64,000 nt of DNA from VRUE01 sp963729995 (GTDB lineage: Bacteria > Actinomycetota > Thermoleophilia > Solirubrobacterales > 70-9), in contig CAVSPF010000003.1 in the NCBI GenBank assembly GCA_963729995.1, positions 310,001 to 374,000 on the forward strand. Direction: 5' to 3'. The notes under the pieces were generated by a model. It saw only the letters and a list, made by a program, of their open reading frames with translations. It did not search any database and had not been told where the DNA came from. The translations under genes were made by a program, and so were the position numbers. Of this stretch, positions 48,964 to 56,031 are shown piece after piece (the first letter of the stretch is position 1; each line of letters opens with the position of its first letter).

Positions 48964-49257
48964 TCAGGGGCGGGGTGGCGCGGCGATCGTCTCGACCGGC
49001 AGGACTGCGCCGCGGGCCCTCTGCCTGCGCGGCAGCTTGAAATAGTCACGGATCGCTCCACGCACCATCTTCCGGAGGGCGGCGAGAAGGACGATTGCGC
49101 CGATGGTGGCGTAGACCCAGCCGGGGAGCATGTACCCCGCGGAGAACATTCCCCAGATTGCGAGGGCGGCGGCGAAGGCGAAGAAGGCGGGCGCCCAGGA
49201 GGGCCGTGGCGCGTGGACCAGCTCGCTGGGTGGGGGGATGTTCCCGTGCGTCGTCAC
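48964..49257 (-). CDS. Small two-helix membrane protein of the aberrant oxidase cluster
   Basis: A 97-residue protein with two helices (WAPAFFAFAAALAIWGMF; GWVYATIGAIVLLAALRKM) and a basic tail. Size and place resemble small accessory subunits (subunit IV-like) of actinobacterial cytochrome oxidases, but no family is certain. GTG at 49257 overlaps the stop of the 37-residue gene before it. It is the last gene of the minus-strand oxidase-like cluster. Confidence 0.6.
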   Translation of the reverse strand: MTTHGNIPPPSELVHAPRPSWAPAFFAFAAALAIWGMFSAGYMLPGWVYATIGAIVLLAALRKMVRGAIRDYFKLPRRQRARGAVLPVETIAAPPRP

Positions 49258-49367
49258 GATGCGATGTAGAGGGTCGCGGCTATGAAGCAGAGGGCGAAGA
49301 TCGTCGCGGCGAAACCCGCCGCCACCAGGCCCGTCGCCATATTGCGCCTTGCGGTCTCGCGATCCAC
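49254..49367 (-). CDS. 37-residue single-helix protein
   Basis: A very short frame starting GTG at 49367: a charged start (DRETARRNMATG) and one helix (LVAAGFAATIFALCFIAATL). It overlaps the next gene by GTGA and begins 14 bases after ctaB. Small single-helix subunits are common in oxidase operons, which makes this a believable gene, though too short for a homology call. Confidence 0.5.
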   Translation of the reverse strand: MDRETARRNMATGLVAAGFAATIFALCFIAATLYIAS

Positions 49368-49380
49368 GGTCGGATTTCTA

Positions 49381-50280
49381 CTAGACCAGACGGTCGATGG
49401 GCATGGCGACGAACAGCAGCGCCAGGTAGGCGAGCGAGAAGAGGTAGGTGCGCAACGCCCAGCGGCGATCGGCGCTGCGCAGCAGCCGCACGGCGCAGTA
49501 GATGAAGGTGGCGCCCAGCGCCATCGAGGCGATCAGGTACTCGACCCCGAACCCGCCGGCGCAGAACGGCAGCTGGGTCACCGCGTAGAGCAGGATCGTG
49601 TAGAGGAGGATTTGGCGGCGGGTCTCCGTCTCCCCGCGTACGACCGGCAGCATCGGCACCCCGGCCCTCGCGTAGTCATCCTTCATCAGCAGCGACAGGG
49701 CCCAGAAATGAGGCGGCGTCCAGAAGAAGACGATCGCGAAGAGGTAGAAGGCGGTGCCGTCGAGGCCACCCGTTGCCGCCGCCCAGGCGACCAGCGGGGG
49801 AACTGCCCCGGCTGCGCCCCCGACCACGATGTTCTGAGGAGTCAGTCGCTTCAGCCACAGCGTGTAGACGAAGACGTAACCCAGCAGCCCAGACAGGGAC
49901 AGCCCGGCGGCGAGCGGATTCACGGTCAGTGAGAGCAGCAGGAAGGAGCCGACCCCGAGCGTGGCGCCGAAGGCGATTGCCGCAGCCGGGGAAATGCGGC
50001 CGCTGGCCACCGGGCGGGTCGCGGTCCGGGTCATCGCCCGGTCGATGTCGCGGTCGATTGCGTGGTTGATCGCCCCGGCGCCGCCCGCCGAGAGGGCGCC
50101 ACCCAGGCAGGTGAGGAAGACGAGGCCGATCGAGGGATCGCCCGCCACGTACAGCGTGGTGGCGGTCGTGAGCAGCAGCAGCGACTGCACCTTGGGCTTG
50201 GTCAGCGTGACGTAGTCGCGCAGAACCGCCAGGGCCGCAGGTCGCCGCGAGACCGCCGCTGCCGTCGCTTCCATCGCCAC
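49381..50280 (-). CDS. ctaB: Heme O synthase (protoheme IX farnesyltransferase)
   Basis: A 299-residue UbiA-family membrane enzyme that adds farnesyl to heme B. The aspartate-rich site is NHAIDRDIDRAMTRTATRPV (first motif), and YTLWLKRLTPQNIVVGG and FFWTPPHFWALSLLMKDDYA follow. All expected residues are present, so it should be active and supply heme O to CtaA. It sits, however, directly after the metal-site-less subunit I gene. GTG 50280 and ATG 50274 are both possible starts. Confidence 0.93.
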   Translation of the reverse strand: MAMEATAAAVSRRPAALAVLRDYVTLTKPKVQSLLLLTTATTLYVAGDPSIGLVFLTCLGGALSAGGAGAINHAIDRDIDRAMTRTATRPVASGRISPAAAIAFGATLGVGSFLLLSLTVNPLAAGLSLSGLLGYVFVYTLWLKRLTPQNIVVGGAAGAVPPLVAWAAATGGLDGTAFYLFAIVFFWTPPHFWALSLLMKDDYARAGVPMLPVVRGETETRRQILLYTILLYAVTQLPFCAGGFGVEYLIASMALGATFIYCAVRLLRSADRRWALRTYLFSLAYLALLFVAMPIDRLV

Positions 50281-50284
50281 CGAC

Positions 50285-51970
50285 TCAGGCTACCGGCTGC
50301 GATTCACGTGCCCGCCGCTCAGCGAGGTGCGGGCGGTGCTCCAGCGATTCGCGGATGTCGCGCATCGGTCGCGGGCTGCGCACGTCGGGAAGCACGTCGA
50401 AGTTGTGCGGGTCCGGAGGGGACAGGGCAAACCACTCGAGCGAATCGCCGCCCCACGGGTCGTGCCCGGCCTCGGGTCCGCCGTTGCGACTGAGGATCGC
50501 GTTGACGAGCGTCAGCAGGATGCCGCCGGCGAGGACGAACGCGCCGATCGAGGCGATCAGGTTGTAGGTCGTCACGCCGGTTCCGTCGAAGAACTTGTAG
50601 GCGTCGACCACCTCGCCTTCGAGGCCGCCGGCGAGGAAGAGCGGCACGAAGGTGAGGAGCGTGCCGAGCGCCATCGTCCAGAAGGAGATTCGCGCCAGGC
50701 TCTCTCCCATCGTGCGGCCGGTCATCTTGGGGAACCACCAGTGCAGCGCCGCGAAGCCGCCGAAGACGGCACCCCCCACCAGCGCGAAGTGCGTCGCCGC
50801 GGTGGCGTCGGTCGTGTTCTTCAGCTGCCAGGCCGCTGCGACCATCGACTGCTCGATCTCGGCGGCGAGCCCGATCGAGATCGCCGAGATCGCCCCGGCG
50901 GCGAAGAGCAGCGGCGCCCGCATTCGCACCGCACCGCCGACGAGGGTGGCGATCAGGTTGAAGATCACGAGACCGAAGGGCACGATCAGCGCCAGCGCCA
51001 TGATCATCGCGAAGTACATCCAGCCGAGGCCGATCGGCGCGGTCAGCATGTTCTGCATCCAGGCGAGGGTGCCGACCACGGCGATCGCCACCAGCGAGCC
51101 GACGGTGACCCCGCGGTTGAAGAGGGGCTTGCCCGCAAGGGGCGGCACGATCTCGGCGATCGCCGCCAGGGCGGCGATCAGGATCAACATGTAGGCGCCG
51201 GTGTAGAAGATCCAGCTGAGGTGCTGCCAGAGCAGCGGCGCACCGCCGGCGCCGTCGGCGAAGAAGGTCCCGTTGAAGTTGCGGTCGATCAGCAGCATCG
51301 TCAGCGCGGCCAGCATCACCGGGCCGATGAACAGCAGCAGCCATGCGCAGGTCGCCGCCGCCCAGGAGAAGACCGGCAGCCGCCGCCAGGCCATCCCGGG
51401 CGCGCGCAGGTTACGCACGGTCGTCACGAGGTCGATCCCGATCAGGACGAAGCCGAGGGTCGCCAGGCCGGTCGCGGTGACCCATGCGTTGACCCCGTTG
51501 TTGGGCAGGAAGGGCAGCTCCGAGAGCGGCGCCAGCGGGTTGACGCCCGCCTCGGAGGGAGTGAAGAGGAAGCCGGCGTAGAGCACCGTCGCCCCTGCCA
51601 CGAAGAGCCAGAGGCCGGTTTGGCCAAGGCGCGGGAGAGCTGTCCCGCGGGCGCCGATCTGCAGGGGTACGACGTAGTAGAAGAATCCCAGCGCGAGCGG
51701 GATCGCGAAGAGGAAGATCGCCGTCGCCCCGTACAGCGAGAGAATCCGGTTGAAGGTGACCGGGCTGAGGAACGTGTTCTCGGGCACCGCCAGCTGCAGG
51801 CGCATCAGCAGCAGCTCGACGAGGGCGATGAGGAGGAAGCCGAGGGAGGCCGTGATCAGGACGCGGCCGATGTCCTTGTGGTTGGCGCTGGTTGCGATCT
51901 CAACCCAGCGTGGCCGGCGCCGCGGGAGGCCGTCGACGACCAGCTCCGGTCGCTTGCGCGGGTCGCTCAC
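50285..51970 (-). CDS. Cytochrome oxidase subunit I homologue lacking metal ligands
   Basis: A 561-residue, 12-helix protein clearly of the COX1 fold: ATSANHKDIGRVLI, YYVVPLQIGARGTALPRL, QHLSWIFYTGAYM and FGGFAALHWWFPKMTGR align with the functional subunit at 42464. Ligand positions are replaced: heme a histidine to Y80, CuB histidine to T257, the CuB pair HH to Q306-N307, cross-link Tyr to Met (M261), heme a3 histidine to A392. Only the second heme a histidine, H394, remains. There is no frameshift or stop, so this looks like a maintained but non-oxidase protein. It overlaps the subunit II-like gene by GTGA-type coupling. Confidence 0.88.
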   Translation of the reverse strand: MSDPRKRPELVVDGLPRRRPRWVEIATSANHKDIGRVLITASLGFLLIALVELLLMRLQLAVPENTFLSPVTFNRILSLYGATAIFLFAIPLALGFFYYVVPLQIGARGTALPRLGQTGLWLFVAGATVLYAGFLFTPSEAGVNPLAPLSELPFLPNNGVNAWVTATGLATLGFVLIGIDLVTTVRNLRAPGMAWRRLPVFSWAAATCAWLLLFIGPVMLAALTMLLIDRNFNGTFFADGAGGAPLLWQHLSWIFYTGAYMLILIAALAAIAEIVPPLAGKPLFNRGVTVGSLVAIAVVGTLAWMQNMLTAPIGLGWMYFAMIMALALIVPFGLVIFNLIATLVGGAVRMRAPLLFAAGAISAISIGLAAEIEQSMVAAAWQLKNTTDATAATHFALVGGAVFGGFAALHWWFPKMTGRTMGESLARISFWTMALGTLLTFVPLFLAGGLEGEVVDAYKFFDGTGVTTYNLIASIGAFVLAGGILLTLVNAILSRNGGPEAGHDPWGGDSLEWFALSPPDPHNFDVLPDVRSPRPMRDIRESLEHRPHLAERRARESQPVA

Positions 51971-52665
51971 GGTGTCTTCCCGCTTTCGATCAGGCCTACG
52001 ACGCGATCCTGGGCGGCCTGGATGCCGTTCTTCTGGTTTTCGACGAAGGCTTCGTATTCTTCGGGCGAGACGACGTCGACTTCGGTTCGCATTGCCGCAT
52101 AGGCCTGTCCGGAGAAGGTCGCGGCCTGGCCGAAGTACGTTCCCTTTTCGTCGGCGCGGAAGACGACGCTGCTCACCTTGCCCGGCACGGCGTCGCGCTT
52201 CCCGGCCAGGGCGGGGACGTCCCAGGTGTGGACGACGTCGGTGGAGACGAGGTTGAGGACGACCGCCGTATCGACGGGCACCACGAGCTTGTAGTAGGAG
52301 AACGTTTTATTGGGGTAGTCGTAGCGCCAGAGCCACTGCTGGCCGGTGGCCGTGATCTTCAGCGGCTCTGAGTGTGCCAGCTGAAGCCCAGCCGGACCGG
52401 TCGTGGGGGTCTGGCGCGCCTTCTCTGTGTAGACGATGCTGAGAACGAGGATCGCGACGGCGAAGAGCGTCAGCGCTCCGCCGACTCGCAACTGGATCCG
52501 CCGCCCGCCCGTGGTCTGGCGCGGCTCCGCGCCCCGCTTGGCCCGGTAGCGGCGCAGGGCATAGACCAATCCGGCGTTGACCAGCACGACGGCGAGCGCC
52601 GCGGCGACGAAGCCAATCCAGAGCAACGTGTCGATCTGGTCAGTGCCAGGGGAGTGGGGCGCCAA
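51967..52665 (-). CDS. Cytochrome oxidase subunit II homologue lacking CuA ligands
   Basis: A 232-residue protein with two N-terminal helices and a cupredoxin-like domain (ITATGQQWLWRYDYPNKTFS; DVVHTWDVPALAGKRDAVPG). Aligned without gaps to the functional subunit, CSELCGYGHAAM becomes AATFSGQAYAAM: both CuA cysteines (A181, S185), the glutamate (T183) and the histidine (Y189) are gone, while H146 and M192 remain. It therefore should not hold the binuclear CuA. The TTG start is nine bases after TACAAT. It heads a cluster with the subunit I-like gene, ctaB and two small membrane proteins. Confidence 0.88.
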   Translation of the reverse strand: MAPHSPGTDQIDTLLWIGFVAAALAVVLVNAGLVYALRRYRAKRGAEPRQTTGGRRIQLRVGGALTLFAVAILVLSIVYTEKARQTPTTGPAGLQLAHSEPLKITATGQQWLWRYDYPNKTFSYYKLVVPVDTAVVLNLVSTDVVHTWDVPALAGKRDAVPGKVSSVVFRADEKGTYFGQAATFSGQAYAAMRTEVDVVSPEEYEAFVENQKNGIQAAQDRVVGLIESGKTP

Positions 52666-52674
52666 AGCGGGCGC

Positions 52675-52680
52675 ATTGTA
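52675..52680 (-). promoter_or_regulatory. Putative -10 box (TACAAT) for the aberrant oxidase cluster
   Basis: TACAAT on the minus strand ends nine bases before the TTG at 52665; the transcript would be leaderless or nearly so. Confidence 0.45.
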
Positions 52681-52726
52681 ATCACGCCGGGCGGCGTGCC
52701 GCCGCTCCCGGCATCGCCTGCGGACC

Positions 52727-52732
52727 TATACT
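52727..52732 (+). promoter_or_regulatory. Putative -10 box (TATACT) for the PAP2 gene
   Basis: TATACT ends 10 bases before the ATG at 52743. With 52675-52680 it makes a compact divergent promoter region of 77 bases. Confidence 0.45.
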
Positions 52733-52742
52733 CGCCGCCCTT

Positions 52743-53693
52743 ATGAGGCTGGCGAACAGGCCATCTCCGGCGCTTCGCATGGTCGTGCGCGCCGGGGCGG
52801 CGGGCGCGATCGCGGCGGCGGTGGCCGTGCCGCTGCTGCGGCGCAGGGGCCGGATCCGGATTTCCGCCCCGGTCACCGTTGCCGTCTGCGCGGGAGGCCC
52901 GCTGGCGCTTGCCGTGCTTCGTCCCCGCTCCCACAAGCGGGACATCGCGCTGTTCGCGCTGCAGATGTGGGGCTTCACGATTGCCCATGAGCTTCCCTAT
53001 GACGACCCGGAGCGGTTGCGTCGTCGCCTCCTCACCGGATACCCGATCTCGATTGACCGCGCGATCGGTCGCGGCAGGCTGCCCACGGTCCGCCTGCAGC
53101 GATCGCTTGCTCGCGTGCCCGGCATCAGAGTTGCCGATCGCTTCCTCACCTGGGTCCACTGGGTGTGGTTCCTGGAGCCCTACCTGGCGCTGCTCTTCAT
53201 CCTCGTTCGCCATCCGCAGCACTTCCCACGCGCCGCTCGCCAGCTGGCCGCCGTCTTCGACATCGGCTGTGCCGTTTACTTTGCCGCACCGACCGCTCCC
53301 CCTTGGTGGTCCTCCGAGCGGGGCCTCACCGGCGAAGAGGTGCGCCGGATCATGCTTGGGATCGGCGAAGAGACCTGGGGGGCGGCCTGGCCGGCGATGT
53401 ACGGGACCCTGGGGAGCAATCCCTGGGCGGCGATGCCCTCGCTTCACTTTGCCGCCTCGACGATGGCGGCGATCTCACTGGCGGAAGTGGGGCGCGTCCC
53501 GGGGGCGTTCGGATGGGGATATGCGCTGACTCTCGGTTTCGCCCTGGTCTACCTCGGCGAGCACTACGTCACCGACCTTGCCGCCGGCGGCACACTGGTG
53601 GCTGCCGTGCGGCGCGGCGAGCCTCTTGCCGAACCGGTGATCCTGGCGATCAACCGGGGTCTGCGCCGCCTCGAGCGCCTCGCGAGCGGGTAG
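52743..53693 (+). CDS. PAP2/inositolphosphotransferase-like membrane protein
   Basis: A 316-residue membrane protein with about six helices. The phosphatase motifs are AMPSLHFAASTMAA (second motif, histidine) and YLGEHYVTDLAAGG (third motif, His and Asp), as in PAP2 phosphatases and Aur1-type phosphotransferases acting on lipids. The first motif is less clear (around RFLTWVHWVWF). Its lipid substrate is unknown. It is followed after 10 bases by a flippase-like gene, so the pair may handle a lipid-linked product. Confidence 0.75.
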   Translation: MRLANRPSPALRMVVRAGAAGAIAAAVAVPLLRRRGRIRISAPVTVAVCAGGPLALAVLRPRSHKRDIALFALQMWGFTIAHELPYDDPERLRRRLLTGYPISIDRAIGRGRLPTVRLQRSLARVPGIRVADRFLTWVHWVWFLEPYLALLFILVRHPQHFPRAARQLAAVFDIGCAVYFAAPTAPPWWSSERGLTGEEVRRIMLGIGEETWGAAWPAMYGTLGSNPWAAMPSLHFAASTMAAISLAEVGRVPGAFGWGYALTLGFALVYLGEHYVTDLAAGGTLVAAVRRGEPLAEPVILAINRGLRRLERLASG

Positions 53694-53703
53694 CGTCTCT
53701 GGG

Positions 53704-54825
53704 GTGTCTCCCGACGATCCGGCGAATGGCAACGGCACCCTCGAACTGCCGCTGTTCACGCCACGACGGCTGATCCAAACCGTCCTGCTCGTCCTCGCGC
53801 TGCTGATCGGGATCTACTTCCTCTTCCCGAAGCTGGTCGGTCTCGGCGATGCGCTGAGCAGGCTCGGCGAAGCCGACCCGGTCTGGATCGCAATTGCGAT
53901 CGGCTTCAACGTGGTCGCGATCGCCACCTACATCGCGCTGTTCAAGGCGGTTGTCGGGGGAGATGCGCTGCAGCTCACCTGGAGTGAGACGTACGAGATC
54001 AACATGGCGGGCGTTGCCGCGACGCTGATCTTCTCGGCCGCCGGCGCCGGCGGCATCGTCCTCACGTACTGGGCGCTGCGCAAGGCCGGCATGCTCCGAC
54101 GGGACGTGGCGCGGCGGATGGTCGCGTTCCTCGCTCTCCACTATGCCTTCTACCCGTTCGCCCTGATCCTCTTCGGAGTCCTGCTGCGAACCGGCGTCTT
54201 GCCTGGCAAGGCCTCGGTTGAGCTGACGATCGTCCCGGCGGCTGTGGCGGGATTGGTCCTCGTCTTCGGGGCGCTGGCGGCGCTGATACCGGTGGATCTG
54301 GGATCCCGGGTGGCGCGTTTCGCGCGCGGCGCCCGGGCGCGCGCGATCGCCGCCAGCCTCGGCAAGGTTCCCGCCACCCTCGGTGAGGGGCTCAGGTTCG
54401 CGCTCGGCCTCTTCGCCCATCCCTCGCGCGGCGGACTCGCGGTGCTCGGTGCCGCCGGCTTCTGGGCCGCGAACATCGGCATCCTCTGGGCCTCCTTTCA
54501 CGCCCTCGGCGTCGAGGTGCCGCTTGCCGTCGTGGTTCAGGGCTTCTTCCTCGGAATGGTCGCCAACCTCTTTCCGCTTGCGCCGGCGGGCGTGGGGGCG
54601 GTCGACGCCGGGATGATCGGCGCCTTCGTCCTCTTCGGCCTGCCCGAGGAAGCCATCTTCCCCGCGGTCCTGATCTACCGGCTGATTGCCTTCTGGATGC
54701 CGATTCCACCGGGGATCGTCGCCTTCTTCCAGCTCCGCTCGCGCGTCCAGCGGTGGGAAGAGGAGGGACTGCCGATCGAACGGCGCCGACGCGGCGCGCC
54801 TCAGCTCGATGGAGTCGCGAATTGA
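53704..54825 (+). CDS. Lysylphosphatidylglycerol synthase TM-domain (UPF0104/AglD-like) protein
   Basis: A 373-residue membrane protein with about eight helices. AGVAATLIFSAAGAGGIVLTY and FFLGMVANLFPLAPAGVGAVD followed by GMIGAFVLFGLPEEAIFPAVL match the flippase-like membrane part found in MprF and AglD; there is no catalytic aminoacyl-transfer domain. A role in moving or joining lipids with the preceding PAP2 enzyme is inferred. The start is GTG 53704. A long hairpin follows. Confidence 0.8.
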   Translation: MSPDDPANGNGTLELPLFTPRRLIQTVLLVLALLIGIYFLFPKLVGLGDALSRLGEADPVWIAIAIGFNVVAIATYIALFKAVVGGDALQLTWSETYEINMAGVAATLIFSAAGAGGIVLTYWALRKAGMLRRDVARRMVAFLALHYAFYPFALILFGVLLRTGVLPGKASVELTIVPAAVAGLVLVFGALAALIPVDLGSRVARFARGARARAIAASLGKVPATLGEGLRFALGLFAHPSRGGLAVLGAAGFWAANIGILWASFHALGVEVPLAVVVQGFFLGMVANLFPLAPAGVGAVDAGMIGAFVLFGLPEEAIFPAVLIYRLIAFWMPIPPGIVAFFQLRSRVQRWEEEGLPIERRRRGAPQLDGVAN

Positions 54826-54838
54826 CCCCCACATGTTC

Positions 54839-54879
54839 CGGTGCTCCTTTTGTACGTCATATGTACAAAAGGAGCACCG
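54839..54879. promoter_or_regulatory. 17-bp perfect inverted repeat before trxB
   Basis: CGGTGCTCCTTTTGTAC, seven-base spacer GTCATAT, then the exact complement. Its core, TTTTGTAC-n7-GTACAAAA, is AT-rich in a GC-rich genome. It is flanked by 7-bp direct repeats GTTCCGG (54835-54841 and 54887-54893). It could end the preceding transcript or be an operator for trxB; the absence of a T-run and its AT-rich centre favour protein binding. Confidence 0.6.
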
Positions 54880-54903
54880 CGAAAGCGTTCCGGATACGCA
54901 CGT

Positions 54904-54922
54904 GAGCCCCATATGCGGGCTC
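54904..54922. promoter_or_regulatory. Second palindrome centred on CATATG before trxB
   Basis: GAGCCC, seven bases, GGGCTC. The centre is CATATG, which also occurs in the spacer of the larger repeat 45 bases upstream. AT-rich DNA with TATAAA (54947) and TATTAG (54961) follows, likely the trxB promoter. Confidence 0.4.
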
Positions 54923-54992
54923 TGGAGCGGTTGACCGTCGCAGTACTATAAAAAGTGAAGTATTAGACTTGTGGCCAGATAAGGGGCTCTGG

Positions 54993-56003
54993 ATGGCAGG
55001 CGCAAAGAAGATCGAGAACGTGATCATCATCGGCGGCGGGCCCGCCGGGTACACCGCCGCCCTCTACACGGCGCGCGCCAATCTGGAGCCGCTCGTGTTC
55101 GAGGGCTTTCAGTGGGGCGGTCAGCTCCAGAACACCACCGACGTCGAGAACTACCCCGGCTATCCCGAGGGGATCATGGGGCCGGAGATGATGAGCCAGT
55201 TTCGCGCCCAGGCGGAGCGCTTCGGCACCCGCTTCGTGACCGACGACGTCGATCGCGTCGAGCTTTCCGACGGCGGCGTCCAGAGGGTCTACCTCGGCGA
55301 CGAGGAGCATCTGGCCAAGACCGTGATCCTGGCGATGGGAGCGGAGCCGAGACGGCTCGGGGTTCCCGGCGAGATGGAGCTAGGCGGCCGCGGCGTTTCC
55401 ACCTGCGGCGTCTGCGACGGCGCTTTCTTCAAGGACCAGAGGGTGGTCGTTATCGGCGGCGGCGACTCGGCGATGGAGGACTCGATCTTCATCTCCAAGT
55501 ACGCCGGCGAGCTGACCGTGGTCAACCGGCGCGATGAGCTCCGCGCATCGAAGATCATGCTGGAGCGGGTCAGGGAGCGGCCCAACATCTCCTTCAAGAC
55601 CCCCTATGTCGCGGAGGAGTTCGTCGCCGGCGAGGACGGCAAGCTCGGCCACGTGCGCCTGCGCAACGTCGAGACCGGCGAGACCGAGGACTTCGCCACC
55701 GACGGCGCCTTCGTCGCGATCGGCCACATCCCCAAGTCGGAGATCGTCACGGGCATGGTCGACACCGACGAGAACGGCTACGTCGTCACCCAGCCCGGCT
55801 CGACCAGGACCAACCTTGCGGGCGTTTTCGCGATCGGCGACCTCGTCGACCACACCTACCGCCAGGCGGTCACCGCGGCGGGCACGGGCTGCATGGGCGC
55901 GCTCGACGCCGAGTGGTACCTGCGCGACACCCCGCCGTCGCCCGAGGCCCACTGGATGCCGGGCGGCGAGCCCGCCGAGATCGCTCCGACGCCGGGCGCC
56001 TGA
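54993..56003 (+). CDS. trxB: Thioredoxin reductase
   Basis: A 336-residue NADPH-dependent flavoenzyme. FAD site NVIIIGGGPAGYTAALYTAR, NADPH site RVVVIGGGDSAMEDSIFISK with the basic NRRDELRASK, redox pair STCGVCDGAFF, and FAIGDLVDHTYRQAVTAAGTG. The redox motif is CGVC rather than the common CATC. ATG at 54993 has an AAGGGG site; a TTG at 54969 is an upstream option. The gene stands alone (no trxA next to it) behind two palindromes. Confidence 0.93.
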   Translation: MAGAKKIENVIIIGGGPAGYTAALYTARANLEPLVFEGFQWGGQLQNTTDVENYPGYPEGIMGPEMMSQFRAQAERFGTRFVTDDVDRVELSDGGVQRVYLGDEEHLAKTVILAMGAEPRRLGVPGEMELGGRGVSTCGVCDGAFFKDQRVVVIGGGDSAMEDSIFISKYAGELTVVNRRDELRASKIMLERVRERPNISFKTPYVAEEFVAGEDGKLGHVRLRNVETGETEDFATDGAFVAIGHIPKSEIVTGMVDTDENGYVVTQPGSTRTNLAGVFAIGDLVDHTYRQAVTAAGTGCMGALDAEWYLRDTPPSPEAHWMPGGEPAEIAPTPGA

Positions 56004-56031
56004 CGGCGGCCCTGCGGCCGAGTCAAGCGGC

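Noticed and set aside
50285..51970. Metal-less subunit I as a pseudogene
   Set aside because: The frame is open over 561 codons, core helices and the WWFPKMTGR block are kept, it is coupled to neighbours, and its partner lost the matching copper site; this is better explained by maintained function.
54835..54893. Inverted repeat before trxB as an integron or phage attachment site
   Set aside because: No integrase, cassette structure or second site is present.
54650..54934. Frames on both strands encoding a cysteine-containing peptide across the hairpin before trxB
   Set aside because: The similar peptides on the two strands arise simply because the hairpin is palindromic.
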